From the NCBI RefSeq assembly GCF_027579695.1, contig NC_083590.1, forward strand, positions 19,361,799 through 19,425,798: DNA of 64,000 nucleotides, read 5' to 3'. The stretch comes from Neoarius graeffei. Taxonomy: Eukaryota; Chordata; Actinopteri; Siluriformes; Ariidae. A program made the translations under genes and the position numbers. Shown here piece after piece: positions 31,801 to 40,239 of this stretch (position 1 is the first letter of the stretch; each line of letters starts with the position of its first letter). Below the pieces are notes generated by a model. The model was not told the DNA's origin, made no database searches, and saw only the letters and a list, made by a program, of their open reading frames with translations.

Positions 31801-33918
31801 CCCAGTTAGCAGCAGTAGTAGTAGGCGTGGCCTCTGTGTGTTCTCAGCCCCAATCAAGTATGCGTGGCCTCTGTGTTGTCCATCCCAGTTAGCACTACTA
31901 GTAGGCGTAGCCTCTGTGTTGTCAGCTCCAATAAAGTAGGTGTGGCCTCTGTGTTGTCAACCCCAGTGAAGTAGGCGTGGCCTCTGTGTGTTGTCAGCCC
32001 CAGTTCGCACTAGTTGTAGGAGTGGCCTCTGTGTGTTGTCAACCCCAGTGAAGTAGGTGTGGCCTCTGTGTGTCGGCCCCAGTGAAGTGGGCATGGTATC
32101 TGTACCTGTCAGTCTCAGAGAAATGGGCGTAGTCTCTCTGCCTGGTGTCAGTGAAGGAGGTGTGGCCCCTGTGCCTGTCAGTCTCTGTGAAGGAGGTGTG
32201 GCCTCCAACAATCCAAAACATTTTTAAATATGAATTGAACTGTTTGCACAATATTGAGTCACATTGCATCATACCTCAGTGAAACAGCTCTGGATCATTA
32301 TTATATTTAATCACTGGCATTTTAAAAAGTTTATTTTTTCAAATCCTTTCATTGATGACCTGTAGAGAAGGAGAAACACACACACACACACACACCTAAT
32401 ATTCTGCTAATATTTAATGGAACTGTTTATATATGACTGGGTGTTCATGTAGCAATGGATCAGTTGTATAATTTAGCTCCTGATGCTGTTGATGTACTGT
32501 GTAAATAAGAAGCATTAACTCGAACAAAACATTTTATTTGCTATGAATTTCTCTTCAGCACCACGACCAGAACTGGTAAGGAGAGCTCAGAGAGTAAGGA
32601 GACCCAGATTAAAGTGGCTCTGGTCCACGCTGTGAAAGATGAAGAAGCTGAGAGCATCAAGACAACCAAAGAAGAACCGAAAAATGAAAAGGATCCTCTG
32701 TTATCTTTACAAGAATCTGTGTCTGATCGAAACCAGATCCAAAAAGAAATCCCCTTGACTCCACCTTCTCCATCCCGCTACATGAGGCGCCTCCCTCCAC
32801 CTCCTGGCTTTTACCTCGCCAAAGAGCACAGCTATGCTCAGCTCTGCCCGCTGGAGTGGCGGAAACGCTACGAGAAAGCCACGGACAATTTGGAAAAGGC
32901 GCTGCGTTTGCTCAGGGCTGCCCGTCGCCGGGAAAACCGTCTTCGACTCACGCTGCTGCGTCTCCAAGAGAGCAGACTCAAGCAGACTTTATATCAAATT
33001 CAGGATCGGAAGAAGGAGAGTCACGAAATCCAAGGTAGGTCAAGTCAGAGTCGTCAGACCAGGAAGCTGGCCAGATCAGGACAGGACAGGAGTCTGGAAG
33101 GGATGGAAGAGAACGAGATTGAGGGCACAGGTGAAGAAATTGAGCTTCTTACAGTTGGAGGAAGTTGGAGGAAGGAGCGAGCTGCTAAGCTGAGGGATGG
33201 CGTGGAAGACGAAGAAGGCTGCTGTTTTTATTGTGGACGAGGAAGAGAGGACGAAGAAACCAAAGAAGTGAGATCTTCGAAAAGCACAGCGTTCCAAGGC
33301 AGAAGAGGAAGACCAAGGAACACGTCCAGTGTGTTTAGAGAGACAGTGCGGAACATGGCTGAATCAAATCCTCCTGTGCATCACAACATCAATCCTGAGC
33401 AGCTTACCCTTCTTCACTCTCAGCCTGAAATGCTCCTGCAAATGCACGCACTTCCTGGACCTACTCAATCCACATCAACGTTCCAGGAAGTCAGTTCTTC
33501 TAAACCTCAGCTACAGCACCTCCATGTCCTGCAGCCCGATCTGGGACTTCTCCATCCAGATCCATCAACCACGGACACCAGCGTGACCCAGAGCGAGGAC
33601 AGAGGAGGTGGGATGTGTCATGTGTTTTTGGTTCCTGTATCTTCTGAAAGCAAAGAGAAGAGCAGGATTGGTGGAGAAAGTGCGATTCAGAGGTCCCAGT
33701 CGATACTGATGGCAGAAGAAACCTTCCAGGATGTGGTTCACGAACAAGGAAACGATGAGAGTGACGATATGGGGTTGAGTCATTCCGGAATGACAGGTAA
33801 TCAAAATGACCAGCAGATAAACGTCCGAGCCACGTTGGTGGGCGGAGACGTAACCCAGAGACTGAAGGAACATCTGGAAGGTTTTCACCTACAGCTAAGC
33901 AGCGAGTTTACTGATTAG
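19778..33918 (+). CDS. thap7: THAP domain-containing protein 7-like gene (four coding exons)
   Basis: Join 19778-19857, 29811-29966, 30969-31085, 32559-33918: 1713 nt, exactly 570 codons plus stop, with every splice phase matching. It is a nuclear DNA-binding transcription regulator. Residues 1 to about 95 form a C2CH THAP zinc finger ([10 protein letters not shown] start; YFCSKH; FELSGV). Residues 207-210, EHSY, match the HCF-1 binding motif (D/E-H-x-Y) and are followed by a basic coiled coil (about 220-285). A CCFYC and RRGRPR (AT-hook-like) stretch follows, then the C-terminal [14 protein letters not shown]. Domain order and the [16 protein letters not shown] and C-terminal blocks match human THAP7 as I recall it, but this protein is much longer (human about 309 residues), the excess lying between coiled coil and C-terminus. 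Confidence 0.88.
20147..20530 (+). mobile_element. hAT-type element fragment
   Basis: Begins 'caggggtgtcaaac', a TIR I recognise from fish hAT elements. About 190 bp on, a short peptide [14 protein letters not shown] resembles the start of ZBED/GTF2I-repeat-like hAT transposases, then decays. No right TIR is found. Confidence 0.45.
20583..20825. mobile_element. Small TIR element (MITE-like)
   Basis: 'tactgcactttagtgggc' (20583) and its inverse 'gcgcccactaaagtgca' (to about 20825) bound about 240 bp. Its right end also opens the duplicated unit described next. Confidence 0.5.
21037..21338 (+). repeat. Left LTR
   Basis: 302 bp, tgtggcagcg...ttaca. It contains 'ttcttaaggaga' and an AATAAA at 21265-21270 (polyadenylation signal). 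It differs from the right LTR at three transitions (near its start, at 'gaccgcaccc', and at 'gaccattaca'). Confidence 0.95.
21326..23752 (+). CDS. Gag-protease-integrase part of the Gmr1-like polyprotein
   Basis: The only early in-frame ATG (21326) lies in the last bases of the LTR; otherwise a non-AUG start or ATG 21595 must be used. SCAN-like capsid region ([37 protein letters not shown]) is followed by a segment (about 21990-22255) read in an unlikely frame around a CT microsatellite and a C run. Zinc knuckle [14 protein letters not shown] (22301-22342). Aspartic protease VDSGCNQTS (about 22460) and LILGTDW. Integrase: H-H-C-C (GHLGQDK...CMACREC) and core with [15 protein letters not shown] and [11 protein letters not shown] (D, D, E present). 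TGA at 23750 ends it. The stop is probably a decayed Arg/Trp codon. Confidence 0.85.
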   Translation: MDHYSGAETRDLSTEDNSPIESSTFADLIHALATAQQSQHQVLLALRKEQEQRFEALVLAQQEDRRAFRHLLASAGSTNSTAAGPSTLTLMKMGPQDDPEAFITLFEQVAETSGWPVEQRAARLLPLLMGEVQLAALQLPADRRLAYTDLRRAVLQRVGRTPEQQHQHFHALRLEEVGRPFAFGQQLRDAYWQWLRADSCDAEELIDQVVLEQFVVCLPREPQSGSSATVRRRWIRQSSWRRIIWRLSRQQDSRRPLLFSPLSLSLSSCVFSSPHSPTAETGAGATSAGPPHPRCPSVSPFCVCLSPPQVSEPQSTSAERKPGPVCWRCGEPGHLQQQCSIMEVGVVVRIPNTPGAALDRAGAYRIPVSIQGDTYQALVDSGCNQTSIHQNLVQDEALGGAQLVKVLCVHGDVHRYPLVSVHIIFRGEKFIVKAAVNTHLTHSLILGTDWPGFRGLMTHLVKSGSCHLTGGGPGVALAGAAVTEPSTSSPRQSEELPAPPLSIGESLADFPLEQSRDETLRHAFDQVRVIDGQTLQPNATPSFPYFAIMKDRLYRVTQDTQTKERVTQLLIPKSCWELVFQAAHFNPMAGHLGQDKTLARIMARFYWPGIRGDVRRWCMACRECQLVNPAAIPKAPLRPLPLIETPFERIGMDLVGPLDRSTRGYRFILVLVDYATRYPEAVPLRNISARSIAEALFRVISRVGIPKEILTDQDTSFMSRTLNELYGLLGIKPIRTSVYHPQTDGLVERFNRTLKNIIKKFVSEDARNWDKWLEPLLFAVREVPQASTGFSPFELLYGRKLRGILDVL
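21340..21357 (+). other. tRNA primer-binding site
   Basis: tggtgccgaaacccggga begins two bases after the LTR and has the TGG start expected of complementarity to a tRNA 3' CCA end. The priming tRNA was not identified. Confidence 0.75.
23753..25630 (+). CDS. Integrase tail, reverse transcriptase and RNase H of the Gmr1-like element
   Basis: The same frame continues after the TGA. Integrase C-terminal GPY/F-like module ([19 protein letters not shown], about 23970-24090), then RT with [42 protein letters not shown] and catalytic YLDDIIIYS (about 24784-24810). RNase H follows with [26 protein letters not shown] and [10 protein letters not shown], ending near a run of 17 G. The domains look full length with catalytic residues. 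Translation would need readthrough of the upstream TGA or a separate start. Confidence 0.88.
   Translation, partial: ENWEEGPSPSKNEIQYVIDLRTKLHTLTQLTQENLRQAQERQTCLYDKGTRLREFAPGEKVLVLLPTSSSKLVAKWQGPFEVTRRVGDVDYEVKRTDRGGALQIYHLNLLKLWNEEVPVALVSVVPEKAELGPEVQKGTLASRPSPVPCGDHLSPTQLAEVAQLQTEFSDMFSPLPGRTNLIEHHIETPLGVVVRSRPYRLPEHKKKVVQEELEAMLEMGIVEESHSDWSSPVVLVPKADGSVRFCVDYRKVNAVSKFDAYPMPRIDELLDRLGTARFYSTLDLTKGYWQIPLTPLSREKMAFSTLFGLHQFVTLPFGLFGAPATFQRLMDRVLRPHATYAAAYLDDIIIYSNDWLRHLQHLRAVLRSLRRAGLTANPKKCAIGWVEVRYLGFHLGNGQVRPQINKTAAIAACPRPKTKKGVRQFLGLAGYYRRLIPNYLDVTSPLTDLTKKGAPDPVQWTEQCQRAFSKVKAALCGGPLLHSPDFSLPFMLQTDASDRGLGAVLSQQVEGEDRPVLYISCKLSVREGRYSIIEKECLAIKWAVLALWYYLLGRPFTLCSDHAPLQWLHRMKDSNARITRWFLALQPFNFKVIHRPGAQMVVADFLSRQGGGGGGVGCGPDGCPA
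25632..25647 (+). other. Polypurine tract
   Basis: G-rich 'gtcgggcggtgggggta' directly before the right LTR, with a 17-G run 40 bp upstream; the expected plus-strand primer site. Confidence 0.55.
25648..25949 (+). repeat. Right LTR
   Basis: 302 bp, about 99% identical to the left LTR, followed by the GGAGC target duplication. Confidence 0.95.
26329..27188 (+). pseudogene. Restriction-like endonuclease domain, C-terminus of a LINE polyprotein (truncated)
   Basis: About 285 open codons. A CCHC-type finger ([17 protein letters not shown]) is followed by a PD-(D/E)xK-like nuclease core ([25 protein letters not shown]) and a conserved tail ([20 protein letters not shown]). This combination marks the endonuclease of site-specific LINE groups (R2, R4, NeSL, Utopia); I cannot say which. 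The RT is missing. The frame is open from end to end, so insertion is fairly recent. The open frame also runs upstream into the MITE, which is chance. Confidence 0.65.
26329..27307 (+). mobile_element. 3' fragment of an RLE-type non-LTR retrotransposon
   Basis: Inserted in the MITE-like sequence that resumes at 27308 ('taataaacaaactggcgaaatgacagg', compare 35895). It comprises an ORF for the C-terminal part of the polyprotein and a 120-bp 3' UTR ending 'cagtgcatccatgaggtgttt'. 5' truncation is typical of target-primed insertion. Confidence 0.65.
27308..27768. mobile_element. Right part of a MITE-like element, interrupted by the RLE LINE
   Basis: Matches 35895-36362 in order ('gacaggagcaatttgtgaaaaatg', 'ggttggttcagcaacatgcgccgccatttt', 'gggctggagtgtggaacag', 'gagtagcc'). 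It ends 'tcatatccagtgaatgtggatagaat', the inverse of 'attctatccacattcactgga' at 26230. Confidence 0.7.
27866..29290. mobile_element. Non-autonomous hAT element in thap7 intron 1
   Basis: The ends are 'caggggcgatttctcagagacaacaagggaagc' (27866) and, inverted, 'cagtggcggctgctgg...aggggaagcc' (to 29290). An exact 8-bp duplication GTTTACAG lies at 27858-27865 and 29291-29298. 1425 bp, no transposase ORF. Confidence 0.85.
29299..29800. other. Intronic sequence, nothing recognised
   Basis: End of thap7 intron 1. No exon or transposon end is identified, only chance ORFs; a T run serves as the exon 2 polypyrimidine tract. Confidence 0.35.
29811..29966 (+). CDS. thap7: thap7 coding exon 2
   Basis: Acceptor gatgtctag|G, donor GTCAG|gtgtgt, phase 2 in and out. 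Encodes the THAP core ([13 protein letters not shown]...[24 protein letters not shown]) with the last Cys-His zinc ligands. Confidence 0.88.
30339..30712 (-). mobile_element. DANA/mermaid-like SINE (copy f), thap7 intron 2
   Basis: Perfect 10-bp target duplication atgttaacat (30329-30338, 30713-30722). Confidence 0.93.
30969..31085 (+). CDS. thap7: thap7 coding exon 3
   Basis: Acceptor ttttcctacag, donor TTGAG|gtatgg. Completes the THAP domain ([17 protein letters not shown]) and begins a basic linker. Confidence 0.85.
31120..32210. repeat. Minisatellite, thap7 intron 3
   Basis: More than 20 diverged copies of a compound unit with a core 'aggcgtggcctctgtgtgttgtcagcccca' alternating with 'gttagcagtagtagt' or 'atgaagt' spacers (about 35-50 bp each). 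It degenerates toward 32210. Confidence 0.9.
32559..33918 (+). CDS. thap7: thap7 coding exon 4 (terminal)
   Basis: Acceptor atttctcttcag, phase 2 in, stop TAG 33916-33918; residues 118-570. Holds the HCF-1 motif EHSY (about 32824-32835), an Arg-rich coiled coil, the Cys pair/AT-hook-like stretch (about 33220-33320), a low-complexity middle and the conserved C-terminal LQLSS. A single exon for all post-THAP sequence. Confidence 0.88.
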
Positions 33919-34037
33919 TGATGCTTATTCGGTGCTGTCTGGAGAAATAATCACTACATACTCGGTGCATACTTTATTACAGACCTTGTACCGTACACTT
34001 GCTCATCGCAGTTATATAATCAACAACAGATAAAATC
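33919..34037 (+). other. thap7: thap7 3' UTR start
   Basis: No AATAAA is clear before the SINE at 34038, so the transcript end is uncertain and may run into the SINE. Confidence 0.3.
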
Positions 34038-34409
34038 TCATCTCATTATCTCTAGCCACTTTATCCTGTTCTACAGGGTCGCAGGCAAGCTGGAGCCTAT
34101 CCCAGCTGACTACGGGCGAAAGGCGGGGTACACCCTGGACAAGTCGCCAGGTCATTACAGGGCTGACACGTAGACACAGACAACCATTCACACTCACATT
34201 CACACCTACGGTCAATTTAGAGTCACCAGTTAACCTAACCTGCATGTCTTTGGACTGTGGGGGAAACCGGAGCACCCGGAGGAAACCCACGCGGACACGG
34301 GGAGAACATGCAAACTCCGCACAGAAAGGCCCTCGCCGGCCACGGGGCTCAAACCCAGACCTTCTTGCTGTGAGGCGACAGCGCTAACCACTACACCACC
34401 GTGCCGCCC
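34038..34409 (-). mobile_element. DANA/mermaid-like SINE (copy g)
   Basis: Perfect 12-bp target duplication acagataaaatc (34026-34037, 34410-34421), 120 bp after the thap7 stop. Confidence 0.94.
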
Positions 34410-34424
34410 ACAGATAAAATCATG

Positions 34425-34510
34425 CTCAAATAACCACTCTTTACAACCGTGGTGCACAGAAAAGCATCTCAGAACATACAACACACCGAACCTGGAAGCT
34501 GCTGAGCCTC
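34425..34510 (+). mobile_element. Tc1-like transposase gene fragment
   Basis: 'aaccactctttacaaccgtggtg.gcagaaaagcatctcag' is shared with 37085-37135 and is a phrase I know from fish Tc1-like elements. Remnant only. Confidence 0.45.
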
Positions 34511-34619
34511 GGATGAGCGAATCTGAACTCAAACTAGACCGTTGTTGTGGTTAGGTTAGGTTATGTTACGGCCAGGTTCTTGCCCAAACTGATAATCGCA
34601 TCCTCAGTTTTTCTTTGGC

Positions 34620-34778
34620 TAATTAGACACAAGGTACGCCACCATTCTTCCCAGAGCAGTTGGCGGTTAGGTGCCTTACTCAAGGGCACTTGAGCCAGTC
34701 CTGCTGGTTCAGGGAATTGAACCAGTGACCTTTTCGTGCTAAAGCTGTTTCTCTAACCATTCAGCCATGGCTTCCCCA
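34620..34778 (-). mobile_element. Third type of tRNA-derived SINE (partial)
   Basis: On the minus strand: 'agccatggctgaatggttagagaaa' head, B box 'ggttcaattcc', body 'agtgcccttgagtaaggcacctaacc'. Related to the fuller copy at 43403-43587. Confidence 0.7.
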
Positions 34779-35034
34779 AACTAGACCGTACAAGACTGAA
34801 AACAGTCTTAACCCAGTTTCAGTAATTGCATAATGAGCAGGTTTATAAGTCATAAGTTTATAATTCGCGTTTAAATTGTTCCAACCCGGATGATCCCTCT
34901 TGCACTTTTGACAAACTTCTCATGCACAAACTTCTCATGCACAGTGCTTAGCTATTGCTAGTTATCTACTCGTAGGATGAAAACACAGTGCTTAGCTATT
35001 GCACTAATAACCTCCCAGTCTTATATTAATATAT
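34779..35034. other. Intergenic, nothing recognised
   Basis: AT-rich; a short duplication 'cacagtgcttagctattgc' near 34941 and 34985. Confidence 0.35.
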
Positions 35035-35046
35035 AATACTAATTAG

Positions 35047-35422
35047 GGGCGGCACGGTGGTGTAGTGGTTAGCGCTGTCACCTCACAGCAAGAAGGTCCG
35101 GGTTCGAGCCCCGTGGCCGGCGAGGGCCTTTCTGTGCGGAGTTTGCATGTTCTCCCCGTGTCCGCGTGGGTTTCCTCCGGGTGCTCCGGTTTCCCCCACA
35201 GTCCAAAGACATGCAGGTTAGGTTAACTGGCGACTCTAAATTGAGCGTAGGTGTGAATGTGAGTGTGAATGGTTGTCTGTGTCTATGTGTCAGCCCTGTG
35301 ATGACCTGGCGACTTGTCCAGGGTGTACCCCGCCTTTCGCCTGTAGTCAGCTGGGATAGGCTCCAGCTTGCCTGCGACCCTGTAGAACAGGATAAAGTGG
35401 CTACAGATAATGAGATGAGATG
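35047..35422 (+). mobile_element. DANA/mermaid-like SINE (copy h)
   Basis: Perfect 12-bp target duplication aatactaattag (35035-35046, 35423-35434). Confidence 0.94.
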
Positions 35423-35672
35423 AATACTAATTAGCATATTTGTCTCCTTTATTTAAGTAATACTTCTTCATAGTACGTGACCCCTAAGTTTGGAACTAGC
35501 TCACAAAGATTTAGGTGTTTAACAATGAATAACTTAAAACAAGTGATAGTGTTAGGTTAATGACAAACTGATGTTTATGTAGCGTAGCTGTGGCTTCAGC
35601 AAATAAAAAAAAAAAGCAGAAAATATGTAGCGTGAACATGTTAAATCAGAACAAGGTGTTGGTGTCTAACAG

Positions 35673-36362
35673 CTATTCCACGAAACCGAGTCGTACATGA
35701 GCTGATAGCTGATGAGGCACGTAGCACCGAGTCGTCTATAAGCCACGTACGACGAGATTCAGTGGAATAACTGTTTTATTCTATCCACATTCACTGGATT
35801 TTGAGAAATGGAGCACTTTTATTTTTTGCAAATTCGATAAATCAAAACTTTCTACAAGATGTCCGACAAAATAATTTCTGCTTAGAATGTAAATGAACCG
35901 GTGAAATGACAGGAGCAATTTGTGAAAAATGTGATAATAATAATTCTTGAAAACTTAAAAAAAAAAAAGATTTATTCCATATTTTGTTGCTTTTGTATTT
36001 TTTAGGGTTTTGTTTTCAAGTAGAGTTTTTATTTCATCCTCAGTTGGTTCAGTAACACGCTCCGCCATTTTGTTTTTCTCCTTCAGGGTTTTTTGGTGAT
36101 TAGCAAACCAACTTAAAGATGCACTACTGCAACCGAGTGGGCTGGAGTGTGGAACAGGCGATTTGGCAGATGGGACGCAACACTATATTTTTAGCTATTT
36201 CTGTTTCTTTTAAATATTTGATAACGACGTGATATATGTCTGACTTGATGCGCTCCGCCATTTTGTTTTTCTCTACTCATGGTACATGATCTGATATCCT
36301 AGTAGTAGAGTAGCCAATCAGAGCGCGTGATTGCTCATATCCAGTGAAGGTGGATAGAATAA
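35673..36362. mobile_element. MITE-like element, uninterrupted copy
   Basis: A hairpin 'ctattccacgaaaccgagtcgtacatg' with its inverse at 35737-35770 is followed by a TIR 'ttattctatccacattcactggat' (about 35778) that is inverted at the right end (atccagtgaaggtggatagaat, to 36362). The same order of internal phrases occurs at 26090-27768. Non-coding. Confidence 0.65.
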
Positions 36363-36442
36363 TTGTCAATATGACAGAAGTATACTCATCATGCAGTATT
36401 TATGAAGTTTTTCTTGTTGATATATGGTTACTAATTGCTCAC

Positions 36443-36468
36443 TGTTGTTGTTGTTGTTGTTGTTGTTT
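36443..36468 (+). repeat. (TTG)n microsatellite
   Basis: About eight TTG units. Confidence 0.85.
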
Positions 36469-37010
36469 TACTTTTATTATTTGACCTAAAGTCAAGGTGT
36501 AACTATAGATCATAGATTTCCTCCCAAAATTTCTGATTGTAAGAAAAGATGACTTTGGAGGATGTACTATATTGGAACAGTATTTAGTATTTGGTTTCAT
36601 TAATAAATAAACGCATTATTTTTACAAAGAAAAGTTTCGACTCGTTTTTGCTTTATTAGCAAAGACTTCACTTTTGTTCATGTCTCATTTCACAGAGGAA
36701 ATAACACTCAGATATAATTTATTTCCGGATCAAATCACACATTAGGAGCTTTTCAAATGATCTTTCCTGCTGAATTTGCTTTAGGTTTTGATTCATTTAG
36801 TCTCATAGAATACATCTACATTTCATTTTGAACTTCTTCTTTTTTTAGTTCCTTTGTAGATGAATTGTCAGATACAATTTCCAAAGTATTATTGTATAAA
36901 TAAATAAATATTCCAGATAATTATTAAGTATATTTTAAAGTCTGTAGTTAATCAAATACCTATTTAAAGAAAGATTTATGCCTATTTATTGGTGGGTGGA
37001 AGCAAACATC
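36469..37010. other. AT-rich intergenic stretch
   Basis: No gene or recognisable element. Confidence 0.35.
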
Positions 37011-37230
37011 TTGTTGATGAGAGAGATCAGAGGAAAATGGTCAGATTCATGGTTCGAGCTACCAGGAAGGATATACTGTAGTAACTCATATAATCACTCT
37101 TTACAACCGTGGTGGGCAGAAAAGCATCTCAGCATGCAACAGCAGAAGAACACATTGGGTTCCATTCCTGCGAAGAACAGGAATCTTAGAATCAAGAACA
37201 AGTTCCTGTTAAAGTGTACCTTCACTAATC
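37011..37230 (+). mobile_element. Degraded Tc1-like transposase fragment
   Basis: 'ggttcgagctaccaggaaggatata', 'cactctttacaaccgtggtgggcagaaaag' and 'ccaagaacaggaatc'-like phrases belong to a fish Tc1 transposase coding region; no frame survives. Confidence 0.5.
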
Positions 37231-37419
37231 AAACTAGCATTGTGTCTCAAATTACTTGTTTTATCTCTTATATCATAGGTTCATATTAGTGAACATTTTT
37301 GAAAGTAAGGTCAGAATTTCCTGTATGAGATGAGGTTCATGACAACGATCATGACGCTGGTGGAAAGTGTATAATCGCTGATAGTATTTCAGTATTTAGT
37401 ATTAATTACCCCTGCTTCT

Positions 37420-37785
37420 GGCGGCATAGTGGTGCAGTGATTAGCACTGTCGCCTCACAGCAAGAAGGTCCTGGGTTCGAGCCCAGCGGCGGGCGAGGGC
37501 TTTTCTGTGTGGAGTTTGCATGTTCTCCCCGTGTCTGCATGGGTTTCCTCCGGGTGCTCCAGTTTCCCCCACAGTCCAAAGACATGCAGGTTAGGCTAAT
37601 TGATGGCTCTAAATTGACCGTAGGTGTGAATGTGAGTGTGAATGGTTGTTTGTCTTAATGTCTCAGCCCTGCAATGACCAGGGTGTACCCCGCCTCTCAC
37701 CCATAGTTAGCTAGGATAGGCTCCAGCTTGCCTCCGACCCTGTAGGACGGGATAAGCGGCTACAGATAATGGATGGATGGATGGA
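37420..37785 (+). mobile_element. DANA/mermaid-like SINE (copy i), ATGG-tailed, diverged
   Basis: An older, more mutated copy with tail 'taatggatggatggatgga'. Perfect 13-bp target duplication tacccctgcttct (37407-37419, 37786-37798). Confidence 0.92.
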
Positions 37786-37798
37786 TACCCCTGCTTCT

Positions 37799-37820
37799 AC
37801 ACACACACACACACACACAC
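37799..37820 (+). repeat. (CA)n microsatellite
   Basis: About ten CA units after the SINE. Confidence 0.85.
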
Positions 37821-38055
37821 TCCCAAAACTGTCAACTACCACCCAGGCACCTCTGCTTGGCACTGGGTCCTGTCTCACACCACCCTGGTGTGGATTATTT
37901 TCCTACAACAACACAACACCTCCAACTAGACGGGTTGCAAGAAATATTCCTTTCCTGTATATTCCTAAAATCATGAAATGTTCAGATGTTACAGTGCTCT
38001 TGGAATTTAAATGATGGAAAGTGATCAAGGTTTGGGGTGACAGAAAATTAATCAT

Positions 38056-38710
38056 GTCCGTGTGTGTGTGTGTGCATGTTTTTATATACTACTGGGGACC
38101 AGATGTCCCCACAAGGATAGTAAAATCTGACAATTTCGACCTTGTGGGGACATTTGGATGGTCCCCATGGGGAAATTGCTGCTGTTGTGGTCTCATCTCA
38201 TTATCTCTAGCCGCTTTATCCTGTTCTACAGGGTCGCAGGCAAGCTGGAGCCTATCCCAGCTGACTACGGGCGAAAGGCGGGGTACACCCTGGACAAGTC
38301 GCCAGGTCATCACAGGGCTGACACATAGACAACCATTCACATTCAATTTAGAGTCACCAGTTAACCTAACCTGCATGTCTTTGGACTGTGGGGGAAACCG
38401 GAGCACCCGGAGGAAACCCACGCGGACAACATGCAAACTCCGCACAGAAAGGCCCTCGCCGGCCACGGGGCTCGAGCCCGGACCTTCTTGCTGTGAGGCG
38501 ACAGCGCTAACCACTACACCACCGTGCTGCCTGCTGTGATGGTGTTTTTTTTTTAATAAAAATAGACAGAAAGAGCCAACAAGTTTCCTTTTTCATTACT
38601 GAGGTGAAGGTTAGGGTTAGATTTGGTTGCAGGCACAGCACTAATTAGCTGCAATAATTGTGTCAGTGGAAGGTCCTCACAAGAATAGTGAAACAAACGT
38701 GTGTGTAAAA
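38056..38710 (+). repeat. Interspersed repeat 'ggggaccagatgtccccacaagg', split by a SINE
   Basis: A GT microsatellite (38058-38074) precedes 'actggggaccagatgtccccacaaggatagtaaaatctgac...ttgtggggacatttggatggtcccca'. After SINE copy j it ends near 'gtcctcacaagaatagtgaaacaaacgtgtgtgt'. This GT-flanked repeat is common in fish; class uncertain. Confidence 0.55.
38191..38531 (-). mobile_element. DANA/mermaid-like SINE (copy j), internally deleted
   Basis: Lacks about 30 bp around the 'cacattcacacctacggtc' region. Imperfect duplication tgctgttgtggt / tgctgtgatggt. Confidence 0.88.
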
Positions 38711-39100
38711 AGGCTAGAAGGCCATTAGGTGGCGCTCTTTCACTGTTTAATCACCTATTTTTTTCTTTTCAGCTCTATTTTGCCATCTTTGTTTTGATTT
38801 GTGGGCGTGGCCAAATGTAAATCAGTTGTGTTGTGAAAATTTTAATTTATTGTGTTTTTTTTTTATTTATTAAAAAATTAATTAATATTGGTTCAGCTTC
38901 TGAACACGTGATCACACTGGAGTCAGCTCAAAAATACATTTTGTGTATCAGATATGTTAAATTAAATTGAAGCAAGTGTTTAGAGTCAGCATAGAGTCAA
39001 TAAGAAATTGCTTAAAATAATAAATAAATAAATATAAAAATAAATAAGCAAACATTCAATAAATAAAAATGTATAGACAGGTAAATAACTTCCTCCTTAC
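38711..39100. other. AT-rich intergenic stretch
   Basis: No gene recognised; A/T runs and 'aataaataaataa' patches. Confidence 0.35.
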
Positions 39101-39196
39101 AAAGAGGGTCACGTGGGTCTCAGCGAGGCCTGTGATTGGCTGTTCAGAGAAAGAGTCTCACATGTTTGCTGGGGTTTTATGGCCTGAGTTGTAGAG
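39101..39196 (+). promoter_or_regulatory. Possible TRIM gene promoter and non-coding first exon
   Basis: An E-box CACGTG (39110-39115) and an inverted CCAAT box (ATTGG 39135-39139) lie upstream of 'ggcctgagttgtagag', which ends in a good donor AGAG|gtgagtt (gt at 39197). The first coding exon of the TRIM gene opens with an acceptor (41981-41982), so an upstream non-coding exon is required. Inference from position. Confidence 0.35.
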
Positions 39197-40239
39197 GTGA
39201 GTTTCTTAATATCAGTCCTAGAAAAGAAAATGCACCCCAGATTTATCCTTATTACGTGATATTAACTTTACATCTAAAATGCAAATAGGTAATTAGCATT
39301 TTTTTTAATTAATCCCCAGATCATACTGAGTTGGTTTTCTGGTTTAATATAAATAAGTGAATAATCAGGTTCCTGTAAGAGGAAGATTTGTGGAGCCACA
39401 GTCCTCACCTTCAGCTTGGTTTGATTTATTTCCTACAGTTGAGCAAAATGTTTTATTTCTGATCCCCCCCCCCCCCCCTTAAATATACAGTATGTCTTTA
39501 ATTGTAGAGCAGTTTTTCTAACATCACAGCATTTTATACCTGGAAAAGGTAAAGTCAGAACATTCATTCATTCATCTTCAGTAACTGCTTTATCCTGGTC
39601 ATGCTGGAGCTGAAGCTTGTCCTGGGAACACTGCGTGAGGCAAAGTGCTTTTATTCCTCTTATACCACAACCGTTTACCAAATTTTATTTTATCTCTGAA
39701 CAACATGCCATACTTTCTATCCATTTTGGGCAATTCTTCAGCAGAGAGGCCAAAATTATAAAATGATTAAACTTGCCTTAACTTGTCAGCTCGGTGAAAT
39801 TGCTGAAGTATGGAATCCAAGATAAAATGTACTGAAAACCGTGTTTAAAACTCGTCACCCAGTCATAGCAATGTCATTTCAGAGAAATCTTGGTTTGAAT
39901 TTTAAGAAATGAAAGTTTGGGGGGGGGGGGGGGTTCTGGTGTAATTCTGTTACTGGCTCTTCTTTCCTCGGAAAAGATTTTGCATGCAGCGTTAAACACA
40001 GCCAATTTTTCTATGCTTTTTTTTTTAGGTTCAAAAGATACCCCATACAGTGTGAAATTTATATTTAATACCATTATCTTGAGGACTGCGACTGAAAAAG
40101 TTACCACATTTTGCTGTGATTGTAATTCCGTTACTGAAGAACTACCCTGTTACATTTCATGTTTGTGGAGCATCCATGAAAGAAAAGTTAGGTCCTGTTA
40201 TGATTGAAATTTTAAACTAGAAGACAACTTGGAAGAGTG
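39197..40239. other. Non-coding, probably TRIM 5' intron
   Basis: Contains a C run (about 39464-39478) and a G run (about 39918-39933); no gene or transposon end recognised. Confidence 0.35.

Noticed and set aside
10333-38539. Many 85-147-codon ORFs such as those with [20 protein letters not shown] or its antisense
   Set aside because: All lie in DANA-like SINE copies on either strand; they are chance frames of a tRNA-derived repeat.
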